NCBI GenBank assembly: GCA_036898135.1
Contig: CM072522.1
Location: forward strand, 32,289,951-32,353,950
Reading direction: 5' to 3'
DNA: 64,000 bases
Origin: Oncomelania hupensis
Lineage: Eukaryota > Mollusca > Gastropoda > Littorinimorpha > Pomatiopsidae
The translations under genes and the position numbers were made by a program. Below are positions 30,853-41,293 of this stretch, one piece after another (the stretch's first letter is position 1; every line of letters starts with the position of its first letter). The notes under the pieces were generated by a model. It ran no database searches. It was given only the letters and a program-made list of their open reading frames with translations, and was not told the DNA's origin.

Positions 30853-31131
30853 ACATTGCTACAAAATGTGACCAACTGCACATCACTCAAGCGGTTACAA
30901 ATATCATATACATTTGACATCTGCAGCTTTGAAGGGATTACACACATTGTGTGCCATCGTTTCTCGCCACCGTTCGTTATAGTACTCAAATTGAAGGACA
31001 GAGTTATTGCACCGGCACCATTTGTCTTTCCTGTTTGTACCAATATGTTTTTCATCAAAGTGGCAACCAAGCATAAGAGTTTTAAATATTGCAAATATCA
31101 AACTTTTGTTTTTGTTTTACATTTAAACAAA

Positions 31132-31992
31132 TCAAACATAATTTTCTTCTTCTGTGTGCATCACCTGGTGCTGCTTCCTATCGCCAGTCAAAGTAAAACT
31201 TTTATTAAAAATGCCCCACACATGCTTTTTCTCTCGTGTATGTGTAAGCTTATGTCTCTTCAAATGGTTAGCCAAAGCGAAAGCCCTATTACAAACATCA
31301 CACACATGGTTTTTCTCTCCTGTATGTATAAGCTCATGTCTTTTCAAATGGCTAGCTGAAGGGAATGCTTTGTTGCAAACATCACACACATGGTTTTTCT
31401 CGCCTGTGTGCGACAACTTATGTAACTTCAAATTGCTGGCCTGCGTGAAAGCTTTGCTACACACTTCACACACATGGTTTCTCTCTCCTGTATGTATAAG
31501 CTTATGTCTCCTTAAATGGCTAGCGGAAGGAAAAGCTTTACAACAAACATCACACACATGGTAATTCTTCTCTTTGGTATGCGTAAACTTGTGTTCCTTC
31601 AACCTGCTGGCTAACGTAAAAGCCTTTTCACAAACATCACAGGCATGTGTTTTCTCTCCTGTGTGTGTCAGGGAGTGCCTCTTCAAATGGCCAGCCTGAG
31701 CAAAAGTTTTGTTACAGACACCACACATATGGTTCTTCTCTCCCGTATGAACCGACTCGTGTCTCTTCAAAAGGGAATTTTTGGTGAATGTTTTCTGACA
31801 AACATCACACGAGTACGCCCCCTGTTGCTGTTCTCTCTGTGTTCCTCTCTCTTGATCATTCGGCACACTGACATCACTGTGGAAGGCGTCTGTGGCAGGC
31901 GAGAACTCAACAGCGGAGGACGACAAACGTGAGACAGTGGGGCTGACAGCAAATGATGAGCACTCTGGGTGCGCAGCGTGTGTAGAAGGAAT
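31132..31992 (-). CDS. Zinc-finger gene 2, exon 4: seven C2H2 fingers plus one degenerate
   Basis: Terminal exon of a four-exon gene (36413-36518, 34941-35387, 34552-34631, 31132-31992) totalling 1494 bp, 497 residues. It opens after the acceptor TTTGTGCAG with IPSTHAAHPE, a Ser/Thr-rich linker (SSAVEFSPATDAFHSD, compare gene 1), then seven standard C2H2 fingers joined mainly by HTGEKNH linkers. The eighth has lost both cysteines (KHVWGIFNKSFTLTG) but keeps the histidines, so it cannot bind zinc normally. A linker oddity, KEKNYHVCDVC, adds one residue between fingers 3 and 4. DNA binding is expected; the target is unknown. Confidence 0.9.
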   Translation of the reverse strand: MPSTHAAHPECSSFAVSPTVSRLSSSAVEFSPATDAFHSDVSVPNDQERGTQREQQQGAYSCDVCQKTFTKNSLLKRHESVHTGEKNHMCGVCNKTFAQAGHLKRHSLTHTGEKTHACDVCEKAFTLASRLKEHKFTHTKEKNYHVCDVCCKAFPSASHLRRHKLIHTGERNHVCEVCSKAFTQASNLKLHKLSHTGEKNHVCDVCNKAFPSASHLKRHELIHTGEKNHVCDVCNRAFALANHLKRHKLTHTREKKHVWGIFNKSFTLTGDRKQHQVMHTEEENYV

Positions 31993-32123
31993 CTGCACAA
32001 ACACCACTCAATCACAGGAAAGGAGGCGAATTTTCCCCACATAATAAACTACAAAATACCATTTATAAACATGCATGGGTATAACTAAAGACATTTGTTG
32101 AACAAACTTTAAACTAGCATTAA

Positions 32124-32807
32124 CTCTTAGTCACATATAGCAAAACAGCGACTTGATCTTCTCCTTCATGTAAGGATTTGACAAAAACAAGCCAAAAATA
32201 GGTGCATGTGTTTAAAATGCTATATCTACTGAACGGTTGGTCAGAGCTTCATGGGACTTAGTCAGTGTGTAGATAATTGGTAACTAAGCAAGTATTGAGT
32301 AAGCTTTAGTTCTGTCAGTGTCATCTGTCTGTGTTACCTGCTATTTTACCTGTGATTATAGGTAATTTCACAACCAATTCTTCGGATGATGAAAGGTCCG
32401 ATCTGTATTCGGAAAGATCGCTAGTGTGCACGCTAGACACTGACAAATCACTCTGATTTTTATTCCCTAACTGATCAGCCCTTTCATCTACTAATTGCTG
32501 CCACAACTGCTCATATCATGTAGACTCATTGTCGAAATCAGATTCTGCCATTTTTAGAGTATCCCCGCTCTCGAAAACGCGACCAAAAACTAAACAAAAA
32601 CTTCGATTAAAACGTGTTGTTGACAAAACTGCAGTTGACAGGAAGGAAGTACACTGCTTTTAGAATCAGCTAGTGCGCATGCGCAATTGGAACTGGCTTC
32701 CGTTAAGCGGGAGAGAGGTGCTGAAAGTAGACGGTAACTAGGCGCGCTTTACCGCGCTTCATGAGCCGTGACGAACCGCGCTTTACCGCGCTTCATGAGA
32801 CTAAGAG
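32124..32807 (-). mobile_element. piggyBac-like element, TTAA target, TIR CTCTTAGTC
   Basis: Ends CTCTTAGTC / GACTAAGAG are flanked by TTAA at 32120-32123 and 32808-32811. A 23-bp direct repeat beginning CGCGCTTTACCGCGCTTC occurs twice inside the right end (about 32735 and 32778). The minus strand has an ATG-started acidic peptide (MAESDFDNEST, stop, then WQQLVDERADQLG and SDLSEYRSDLSSSEE) like the acidic N-terminus of piggyBac transposases, broken by an in-frame stop and without the catalytic domain. It lies in intron 3 of gene 2. Confidence 0.85.
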
Positions 32808-33044
32808 TTAAAATACAACCCTGAAGCATTCCACAATAAACGGGAACTTTCTGAAAGAACTCCCCAACTCAGGCCCTCCACCCCTCTATCTCAAAAGAAA
32901 TACCTAATCCATTGTATAACATCCCTTGTTATTTTTAAGTTGAATACCCATAGAGAATCAAAGACTTTCAAAATTGAAAATATATACAGCATTTCAATTG
33001 TTTAAATTTTTTTTTTAATGTATTCATCAACCCATGTTGGCAAA

Positions 33045-33192
33045 ATTCAGGCCGCCTGCCTTCTCAGCGAAATCTCTTCAGCCACATGGGCGCCAACCAG
33101 GGCAAGGAGGAACAGGACTTAGCGCATGCTGGGTGTGTTGGTGAATCTGACACTCACCTGTCCAGGACATGAGCGTCAGGATCTTTAGACTA
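33045..33192 (-). repeat. SINE-like repeat, family E, partial copy
   Basis: Shares GCGCATGCTGGGTGTRTT, TGTCCAGGACATGAGCGTCA and GGATCTTTAGAC with 28255-28335. It ends 15 bp before the 6-bp TSD of the hAT-like insertion at 33214. Confidence 0.65.
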
Positions 33193-33213
33193 ATTCCGTG
33201 CAATAAAATACAT

Positions 33214-34457
33214 CAGACCTGCCTACCTTACGCATTACTGATCAGTAGTTTTGCCTGTGAATTTCAGTAATTTTGAATTTTCCTTCAGTAATTCTACAGA
33301 CATGAGTAAACGCGCTGTTTCTGAATAACCAAGGTATGAATAAATTCACGGCACATTTACTACTTAAAAAGCCCAAAAAACAGTTTTTAAAAGGATAGCC
33401 AAAAGAAGAAAATAATATCAAAAAGATTTTAAAAAATGATTACTTAGTATCATGAGAGTCCATGGCATGCAAGAAAAGATAAACCTGCACATCACTGACC
33501 CGGTTGTGATGAAGGATAACTGTTCCACAGAGTTTTAATTTTTATTTACATTACAGGTGATTGACTCAAATGTCATTTTCATGATAAAGATGTGTAATTC
33601 ACAGGAATAGGTACTACACATAAATTATGAATTCAAAGTTTGCCTTTAAAAAATATTTTTTTTTAGTTTCATCAGCTGTCAAAATAAGAACTTGTAACTG
33701 TGAATATGTTTACCAATAACAATAGCACATTGTGAGGTTAATTTAATTACAGTTGAAATCGACCACACTGAAAAGACTGTACCCTGTACAAATTTTGCTT
33801 TTTTTTTTTAACTGGTCCTTATATTGTGCCAGCTGCCTGGAGTAGGCACATTTGAGATGGTCCAGCTCTTCTGGCCTGACATATCTGGTGTCTTCATGGC
33901 GAGATTTGAGGACCAGCCGCTTACAGACGTTTGCTCCTCCATGCCCAACTGAGAAGTCAGAATCGCACACAGAACAGTACACGTATAATTCTGGGCCATG
34001 TTTTTTGAAGCCACAAGACAAGGCCAAGTCCACGTGTAATCCGAACGAAATACTTGCAACTGCAGCTTTTTCTTCTTCTTCTGCACTTGAGCAATCTCTA
34101 CACACTCAGACTCTTCTGATTCGTAGTCTGTCTCATGTAAACGTGCAACTTTAGCCCGATTAGAACTTTCTCCACTCGCCATTTTCACTAAAGATCGGCG
34201 CGACAATCTAAGCTCGTAACGTTCGAGCATGTTCATTGGTTCACGACGTCCAATCACAACTCTCAAAACATTTGCTCTCATGCAAGGGCGGTTACTCTGT
34301 TGGCTTCTAGGCCTAGCAGACAACAAATTAACAAGTTTACACGGCTCTAAAAATTGCATAGTTTTTCAATTGTTTTCTCCGTAATTTTGCATACAATTTC
34401 GTACTCCCGTACTAGAGGGTGAAATTCCGTAAAATTACGGAAGGGTAGGCAGGTCTG
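33214..34457 (-). mobile_element. hAT-like DNA transposon, TIR CAGACCTGCCTACC, 6-bp TSD ATACAT
   Basis: Inverted ends CAGACCTGCCTACC match over 14 bp and are flanked by ATACAT at 33208-33213 and 34458-34463. Copies of (C/A)CGTAATTTT / CAGTAATTTT lie inside both ends. It is 1244 bp and carries only the N-terminal part of a transposase. A BED-like finger protein and CAG termini suggest the hAT group, but a 6-bp TSD departs from the usual 8. Confidence 0.87.
33743..34182 (-). pseudogene. hAT-type transposase N-terminus with BED-like finger, frameshifted
   Basis: ATG at 34182 opens MASGESSNRAKVARLHETD, an acidic stretch, poly-Lys and FRSDYTWTWPCLVASK. A one-base slip at an A6 run (about 34001-34006) is then needed to reach KHGPELYVYCSVCDSDF and SVGHGGANVCKR, a BED-like C-x2-C finger of the kind that precedes hAT DDE domains. 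The frame continues to LKKKSKICTGYSLF and stops near 33743. The catalytic region is absent. Confidence 0.72.
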
Positions 34458-34551
34458 ATACATGCATGTACAGACTACACGTCAGTGTATAAACTCACCT
34501 GAACTTGTAGCATTGTACTACAGGTGTAACAAAGATATGTTTATTAATTAC

Positions 34552-34631
34552 CTTAGACTTCATTTGATGTGTCCCAATGTTGCTCCATGACTTTCCTCTC
34601 ACTGCTTCTGTTTCCAATGGCACACTGCTTT
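34552..34631 (-). CDS. Zinc-finger gene 2, exon 3 (linker)
   Basis: 80 bp between the acceptor GCATTTCAG and the donor AAG|GTAATT, encoding (x)SSVPLETEAVRGKSW and then GTHQMKSK. Phase matches exon 2 (one base carried) and exon 4 (phase 0). The homologous exons in gene 1 (71 bp) and gene 3 (68 bp) differ only by in-frame length changes. Confidence 0.85.
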
Positions 34632-34940
34632 CTGAAATGCACAAATCACAACATTACAAACATGAGACAGGATTCTTCCTGTCTTTAAGAAACCAACATA
34701 AAGTGAGTCATGAAAAACTGGTAATTTGTTTCATAACATTTCTTGAATTGAAGTGAGGCCATGCAATCACCAATAATTTTTTTTTTTTTTTTTAGCTCTG
34801 AAGGATACACCATCCTACCAAGTTTGGTTTTAATAGGTAAAATAGGTTCCAAATAGTTACATTTTCACATGGATGGTTGCATGGACAGATCAATGTCATG
34901 TGGATAAACATTGCAAAAATACACAATTCCCACATTATAC

Positions 34941-35387
34941 CTGTAATTCCAAAGAACACTGGAAGCTCTTCATCTCCATCACTGTCAGGCTCTGTCTTCA
35001 CTTTAGACAACACTGGGTCATGTGGCTCCATCATGTCTCTGTCAGGCTCCGTCTTCACTTTAGACAACTCTGGGTCATGTGGCTCCATCATGTCACTGTC
35101 AGGCTCTGTCTTCACTTTAGACAACACTGGGTCATGTGGCTCCATCATGTCTCTGTCAGGCTCCGTCTTCACTTTAGACAACTCTGGGTCATGTGGCTCC
35201 ATCATGTCACTGTCAGGCTCTGTCTTCACTTTAGACAACACTGGGTCATGTGGCTCCATCGTGCCACAGTTCAATGCTGCCTTGTTTGATGGTTCTTCGT
35301 TCATCTCCAACTTGCTGTCAGTAACATCTGCTGTGCTTCTGCCAGTCCATTGGCTGCTGGTGTCAGAAATATGTTGGCTTTCTCTTC
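34941..35387 (-). CDS. Zinc-finger gene 2, exon 2 (five VKTEPD repeats)
   Basis: 447 bp between the acceptor AAATTGCAG and the donor ACAG|GTATAA. It starts GRESQHISDTSSQW, near identical to gene 3, then has five 19-residue MEPHDPVLSKVKTEPDSDM repeats. Repeats 2 and 4 share two private changes (ELSK for VLSK, PDRD for PDSD), so the array grew by duplicating a 38-residue pair. All five keep the V-K-T-E SUMO consensus. It ends DGDEELPVFFGIT. The repeats are nearly identical at the DNA level, so copy number could vary between individuals. Confidence 0.88.
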
Positions 35388-35518
35388 CTGCAATTTCTAA
35401 ACCAAACAACAGATTTGGTGTGACTATTTTATAACAGCAAGCATAGTGAGAAAAAAAAATCCCACCCCACCCAAAAACCATTCTGCTACAAGTACAACAT
35501 GATTTCCTCTTTGCAAAA

Positions 35519-35582
35519 AATTACAGCTGACACAGTCAATAAACCTCAAAATTACAGCTGACACAGTCAATAAACCTCAAAA
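35519..35582. repeat. 31-bp tandem duplication in intron 1 of gene 2
   Basis: ATTACAGCTGACACAGTCAA followed by TAAACCTCAAA is repeated twice, perfectly. The single-copy form (ACATAGTCAATAAACCTCAA) is at the same place in intron 1 of gene 3 (56294-56313). Confidence 0.95.
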
Positions 35583-36412
35583 TTACAAGCCAAGGCATGG
35601 TTCAAATTCAGTTTTATTTGACACATGTTTACTGTTGGTGATATTACATTATTAGATAACAGAGGTGCAGAAAGCACTGTCCCATTTAATAAAAGTGAGA
35701 GACAAATCAACACAGCCTTTGCAAATAGTTTATTTCTAAGATACAAACCCCACACTCCTTCAATGTCCATAAGCCATAAAAAATGTTAAAATGTATGGGA
35801 CAAAAAAGTATTTTCTTAGTGCTGAGACTTGAATTGTGAGATTTTTAACTGAATGCAGTGTCTTAATCATTGGCACCACTTTTTGATTTTTGGCATCTGA
35901 GAAGAAAAATTAATTTCCACCACATTGTCGTTAGTCAAACTAATTAGAACCAAAACTCAATTGATGGGTCTTGTCTTTCCATAGACACCCACAAACATAC
36001 TTGTTGATTATTCTGGCATTTTAAAAAGGCGTTCGCGCATGTTTCACTGACGGCCATTCTTCAAGTCCCCTTAAACAAAGTGTGGGTTTCCGCTGTGGGG
36101 AAAGGTAAGGTAGCAGTGGTGATGAATGTCTATTCTGGGCAGCGGAACACCTTTGGCACAAACATGTCAATAGTTTTGACCTCCACAACCTTTTGGGGAA
36201 GATTATCGCTCTCTTTTTATTGTGAGAGGTAGGGTGAACTACTCCACAGGAATAGAATATAAGAAGAAAAAAAACTTCCAATTGGACAGATGAGCATATT
36301 AATTTTTCTTCACAGATGGCACGATGCGGTTATCTTAAATTTACTTTAGCTTTAAATCTCACGAGTCATCTTTCAATTATTATTAATCCCTTGTTTTGCA
36401 ATATCAATTCAC

Positions 36413-36518
36413 CTTGTGCATGCCAGGCTTGCAATCTCATCCAGTCTCCCACTGGTTCTTCAGCAATGTCAATCTCCAACTTCACCCTAGACAGCACTGG
36501 ATTGTCTTCGTCCTCCAT
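36413..36518 (-). CDS. Zinc-finger gene 2, exon 1
   Basis: ATG at 36518 encodes MEDEDNPVLSRVKLEIDIAE and then EPVGDWMRLQAWHAQ, ending at CACAAG|GTGAAT. The sequence differs from gene 3 exon 1 by one residue (SR for SE), so the two genes are recent duplicates. PVLSRVKLE resembles the PVLSKVKTE of exon 2, which suggests the repeat unit was derived from this sequence or shares its function. Confidence 0.88.
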
Positions 36519-36617
36519 CACGGAGCAATAAGTAAATTAACGACACTCAACATGAATGCAACTGCTCAAAAAGAAGCCCGAGCAAGATTAAGAAGGGAAG
36601 TAATAACTTACAGTTAC

Positions 36618-36626
36618 ACCGGAAGC
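36618..36626. promoter_or_regulatory. Conserved ETS-like site upstream of zinc-finger gene 2
   Basis: ACCGGAAGC followed by TTGTTGAGAAG, with GGGAAGTAATAA 22 bp on the gene side; the same block is found upstream of gene 1. In gene 3 the position reads TACCGAACG, so the ETS core is lost there. Confidence 0.5.
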
Positions 36627-36629
36627 TTG

Positions 36630-37117
36630 TTGAGAAGTTTTTTTTTTTTTTTTGGTCATCGAATTCTGTTTTTGTTTTTTTGTTGTTGTTGTTTGAAGCA
36701 AATAAAGACAGCACATTATAAAAATAGATTCTGACTAGTAAACAACTTTTCATAAAATGAAGGCAGCGATTAATTATTGATTTATTAATTTTTAAAAGGA
36801 AGTATCTAGACTAAAAGAAAATAAATTAAGTTAAAAGCCACAACTTTTTTTTATCATTTAGTTTCGCATTTGCATCAACGGTTTACGCACCAATTTAATT
36901 TTGTTTAAAAAAAGGATTGTTGAAAATGTTTCTTGCCGATATTTGTTTGTTGTGTACATGCATTTGAGACTGAAACTGAAACCTTATGACCAAGTTTTTC
37001 AACTTCCATCTGTAGCAACATGGAGGGATTCAGAGCACTGTCCCACCGCACCAGTACAAAAAAATCAACTCCTAGCATCCACTGGTACAGTAGGCATGCA
37101 ACAAAGTCCTGAGTTAT
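36630..37117. other. No gene recognised
   Basis: AT-rich sequence with T-runs (about 36640-36655) upstream of gene 2. Confidence 0.4.
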
Positions 37118-37336
37118 TTAGTTAGTTCATTATTCATTGCTTACAAGGTCCAGCGGACCGCAAAGAGCCGAATCAGACCACAAAATCAAGACCACAACTT
37201 CGCTGAAAGAGGACTCACCCCTGATCCGCATAAAAGATCTGCCCAAACAACCCTAGTGGTAACCAGCTGGTCACTATACAATAAAGACATCCCACGCAGG
37301 GGACGCTGAGGCTATACTCTAATTTATCGAACCCTT
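37118..37336 (-). repeat. Family A retroposon, 5'-truncated A1 copy
   Basis: Contains the tail-side 215 bp, from TTAGTTCATTATTCATTGC to TTTATCGAACCC, then stops. A few internal bases are missing near 37262. No TSD recognised. Confidence 0.85.
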
Positions 37337-37339
37337 TCC

Positions 37340-37838
37340 CTTGTTCTTTCACTTCTCTGATGACTGTTGTTTTTGTTTTATCTTGTATCTTTATGCGATT
37401 GTTCTTTTGAGTGCATATCAATTTATTATTATTATATTTTTTTAAATTCATTATTTTAATTTTTTTAAGAGGTGTCACAAATGTTTGAACATTGTTCTTG
37501 CTTTTTCATTTAGTGCATTTATGTTATTGTTTGTGGTTACAGGCTGCTGTGTCTTGTAATATAGTGCCGTTCTTGTAATCACTATGTATATATTGTGTAT
37601 CCCTATCCCCCCATCTCCCCCCCTTGTCTGGCTATACGGACCCCCTGGGCTAGGAGCCTAACTTGATATTTGCTGTTTTATCATTTGTTTGTTTAATAAT
37701 AAAAGGACAAAGTTCCTGAGTTACCATAACACCCCACAACTGGTGATGAATAAGTGTATACGGAAACTGCATGATAAACAAACCCAGAATAAACACGTGA
37801 GAATGAGGCTTGACACTGTCATCAGCCTACTACTACTG
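37340..37838. other. No gene recognised
   Basis: Unique-looking AT-rich sequence. Stop-rich in all frames. Confidence 0.4.
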
Positions 37839-37841
37839 CTG

Positions 37842-37901
<60 letters not shown>
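37839..37901. repeat. (CTA)n microsatellite
   Basis: About 20 CTA/ACT units, slightly impure at the left end. Confidence 0.95.
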
Positions 37902-38276
37902 AGTGTGACACAACATAAACACGTCTGGCATATCTAATAATAATGATCAAGACCACCACATTCTGAAAAACACATCCCCAGCACAGGAAAGTTTGGAATT
38001 TCATTTCATATAAGCTATACAGGAGTCTTCAGTTAAAAACTAAGCTTTCAAGTTTGTTTGTTTTTTAAAAAAAACAACACACAACTCTTTTTCAAGTAAA
38101 ACAAGCCTTAATGTGTACAACTTTGGACAGCAATTCTATATATTACCACAACTAGCGTTATGAACACTATTCAAATCAAACCATGAGCATGTTAATCACA
38201 GCAGAACATAATTTAGATATATAGATAGATATAGATAGATAGATATTGACTATAATGATTAATTCTATTATTATTA

Positions 38277-38281
38277 TTGTG

Positions 38282-38357
<76 letters not shown>
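38277..38357. repeat. (TTA)n microsatellite
   Basis: About 25 uninterrupted TTA/ATT units. Confidence 0.95.
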
Positions 38358-38358
<1 letters not shown>

Positions 38359-38644
38359 TGTATAATTATTATTGTTATAATTCCTATTCATTCTTCTTCT
38401 TTTTCTTTTTCTTATGTACCATATCATAGTCAGTACTAATCTGACTGTTAAATATCATGCACGTCTATAAAATCTATTATTTTATTACTTTATGCAATAA
38501 AATGGGGTGAGTGGGGAGGGGAACAACAAAAAACAACACTCTTCTTATTTCTCTCTTTCTGCTTTGTGAAATTCTAACTTATATTTATCCTTGAGACAGA
38601 AGCAATCAATGGTTTGTGCAGCCTCTCTTACATTCATTAAGGAT

Positions 38645-39050
38645 GAAATGTCAAACGTCGCATGCCGTATGTTTCTTTCTAGAATAGCTCACTCTATGAT
38701 TCCTCAAGTATGCCATTTGCGTGAAAGCATCGTGCAATATTATATATAAATCCATAATCTGCCTTCTTCTGTTTAGTGAATATGTACCATCCTCTGCTTC
38801 ACCAAACTGCAATGCTTTAATTATTACAAACATTACACATAACATTTTCTTTCTGTTTGTATCAACGTGCAACTCTTCAAATTGCTATCGCAAATAAAAG
38901 CTTTATTGCAAACATCGGACACCAGAATTTTTTTTTCTTGAATGTGTAACTAACTGTAAGTTCATGTACCTTCAAGGCCGAGTGAAAGCTTAATTTCAAA
39001 AAATATCACACACATGACTTTTTTCTTGTGTGAGTAAGCTCATGTTTATT
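38645..39050 (-). pseudogene. Degenerate C2H2 zinc-finger array
   Basis: Minus-strand frames give broken fingers: HELTHTRKKSHVCDIF, VSDVCNKAFICDSNLK, CVMFVIIKALQFG (a frameshifted CDVCNKAF) and AFTQMAYLRNHRVSYS. At least four finger relics are visible, with stops and frame changes between them. The HTREKSHVCD and CDVCNKAF words link it to the neighbouring active genes. A family A fragment borders it on the right. No upstream exons were found nearby. Confidence 0.75.
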
Positions 39051-39130
39051 CAGTGACAGTGGGAATTTAAAGCACTAAATTATTTAGAAAATGGGGATAC
39101 TATTTATACAGAAACCCGGGTACTCCCACG
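39051..39130 (-). repeat. Family A fragment, 5' part only
   Basis: Contains CAGTGGGAATTTAAAGCACT through TATTTATACAGAAACCC and a decayed hairpin, but not the tail side. It therefore lacks the 3' end that all other short copies keep, so it was probably cut by later deletion. Confidence 0.75.
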
Positions 39131-39159
39131 GTAGAAACTAACATTTGAAGACAAAATGA

Positions 39160-39345
39160 CCTTGACCTTGAAGTGAAGTCATTCATTCACTGATCATGTA
39201 TGTCTTTATGAGGTTTCATATGGTATACACCATCCTATAAAGTTTGGGTGTGATAATTGAAATAGGTTTCTGAGTACTTAGCCACTGTAAAGTTTTGCAC
39301 AGACAGACGTACAGCGGACAGACAGATGGACAGACCAACTTTTTT
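39160..39345. repeat. TGACCTTGACCTT / CAGACAGAC block
   Basis: ATGACCTTGACCTTGAAGTG, ACACCATCCTATAAAGTTTG, GAAATAGGTTTCTGAGTA and a run of GACAGAC words. A related block (ACACCATCCTACCAAGTTTG, AAATAGGTTCC) lies at 34805-34890, and TGACCTTGACC words recur at 41748-41905. I associate this arrangement with molluscan intergenic DNA. Confidence 0.6.
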
Positions 39346-39612
39346 TTTCTATGTCATTTTTGGACTATTTAGGACTCATCTCGCATAGATTTGCAAAAAT
39401 CAGGAAATTTTGGGATGGGGACTGAGTACATAGCCTCACATTGCTATGCATGTGAGTCAGTAAATTAAAGACGACGACGGTGATGACGACAATGATTATT
39501 GCTGCTGCTGATGAGTGTGATGGTGGGTCTATTGTTACTGGGCTCTGCACAATTGAATGCTATTACCCACTCGTCTTTGTCTGAGGGGATCGGCTAGTGT
39601 AATCACCCTATG

Positions 39613-39808
39613 TTTCTTTGTAGATTATAGTCACACGACACTTTCGCATATAGGTGACTTCTGGACCGATTTATACTGACACCAGCGGGCCAGTTGTTGG
39701 TAAAGGGGAAAATAATATGATCACACGTTGACCAATCCGGGATTCGAACCAGCGACCTTTTGGTTACTAGCAAGACGCTCTTACCAACTGAGCTACCCGG
39801 CCCCATGT
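39613..39808 (-). repeat. tRNA-derived SINE with 13-bp TSD
   Basis: Minus strand: GGGCCGGGTAGCTCAGTTGG is a tRNA-type head with a good A box (TAGCTCAGTTGGTAAGAG), an anticodon-arm region, and a B box GGTTCGAATCC, followed by about 110 bp of body. Exact TSD TAATCACCCTATG lies at 39600-39612 and 39809-39821. It is nested in the LTR-C copy. The long unrelated tail and the TSD rule out a functional tRNA gene. Confidence 0.93.
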
Positions 39809-40593
39809 TAATCACCCTATGACTAATCTTAATACATTTATAAGTTTAGCGCGGTCTGTGTGCGGATAGGGTTATAGAGATAGGAAGAAAATGGTAAAAG
39901 ATTCACTGGCACACTAGCTCTCGCACGGTTATGAAACATAGGTAGTCCAGCCACTTGTTAACTGTAAATATCACACATTTATTTCCTCTACTCTATACCT
40001 AATTCTCTACACTCAATTAACTTAAATGTCCAAATTCACTTCGAATAGTTCGTTCCTTGATGGGCCTATGCTGCTACTGTTCTTGATATTTGCTAATGTC
40101 TCATCATTGGGCTATTTGTTCTGTCTGTCCTATTGGTTTCAGGAGAGTGGACTACCACACAGTCCTTCTATGTCAGTGTGGGTGCATGCTTTCGGTGTCA
40201 CTTAACTGCAGTTTGAGGTGTGGTGATGGTGTCTCCTCTTTGGTGGTAGACTATTGGGCTATCATACCTCAGTGCTTGATGCTTCACTGCAGGCCGAATG
40301 TCAGGGTTGACTCTTCGTGGTCTTCCTCCTGCCTCGGGCCAACGATGCCTGCTTGTATTTTTGACAATGTCAGGCTGTGGCTATACTAGGCTGAATTGAA
40401 TTTCACCCGTCCCTCCTTTAGTCTTCTGCTAGCGATCTTTCAGAGCGTTGCTCCATCTCCTGTGAGAATTAGGCACAGAATGACTACCTATTGTAGTGGT
40501 CAGCAAAAGCCAGCGAAAACTAGTACTACATGTGGAGCCTCTATCAGGTGTTTCTGGCCATACATCAGCTGAATGAGGTCACTGCCTAACTGA

Positions 40594-41293
40594 TTGATTG
40601 ATTGATTTATTGTTGCTTTAGGTCCAGCGGACTCTTCCGAGCCAAATCAGGACTGGACAACCCCCGATCCGCATAAAAGATCTGATGAAACAACCCCAGT
40701 GGGAAAATTGAATGCCCTCCAACGGCCAGTGACTTTACAATAAAGACATCCCACGCGGGGGACGGCTGAGGGTTGACCTCAACTACGCGAACACCCCGGT
40801 TACAAAAACAAAATAGAATACAAACATTATAAATCATCAAAAAAACACATACATATAAAATGCCTATAGTGCTAAATAGTACAATCATAGGAAGCCCTAG
40901 TGACCACCCGGCAGAAAGCGTCCAACACTCCCAAGCTGATCCAACAGACCTCATACACAAACAAGGAGTCTTGTCCAGGAAGAGTTTTCAAGAAAAAAGG
41001 TAGGTCATTGATCTAGCGAAGAAGAAGATAGTATAGCAGAGTGAAGGACAGAGCAGGAATAGGAAAGAGTAAATGAGGAAGACAGCGACAGTGGGAATTT
41101 AAAGCACTAAATTTCCATAAAGTGGGGATACTATTTATACTGAAAACCCCCGGCACTCCAACGGGGGTACTGTTGCCGCAGTGAATCTGTCTTGCCTATA
41201 AAGGAAAGACAGGTTGTCAACTGTGGCTTTCACTGTTCCCTTTATAGGTTTGAACAATCTACAGTGGCAAGATTGCTCATGACCCCAAGGGGT
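40594..41293 (-). repeat. Family A retroposon, complete A2 copy with 13-bp TSD
   Basis: Exact TSD ACTGCCTAACTGA at 40581-40593 and 41294-41306, inside the LTR-C copy. On the minus strand it runs from ACCCCTTGGGGTCATGAGC to (AATC)n, 700 bp. Of the three complete A2 copies this one has the better B-box-like GTTCAAACC near its start. Confidence 0.95.

Noticed and set aside
34873..35434. Plus-strand open frames of 138 and 185 codons with regular repeats across 34.9-35.4 kb
   Set aside because: They are antisense shadows of the VKTEPDSD repeats of zinc-finger gene 2 exon 2. The same happens at 22.75-23.2 kb and 55.8-56.1 kb.
37822..38004. Val-rich and Leu-rich peptides at 37.8-38.0 kb and Ile-rich at 38.2-38.4 kb
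   Set aside because: Translations of CTA and TTA microsatellites.
39613..39808. Functional tRNA gene
   Set aside because: A and B boxes are good, but a 13-bp TSD and a 110-bp non-tRNA body show it is a SINE.
40684..40700. Hammerhead ribozyme core (CTGATGA with GAAA) in family A
   Set aside because: CTGATGAAAC occurs in one copy only; other copies read CTGCTGAAAC or CTGCCGAAAC, and stems are not visible.
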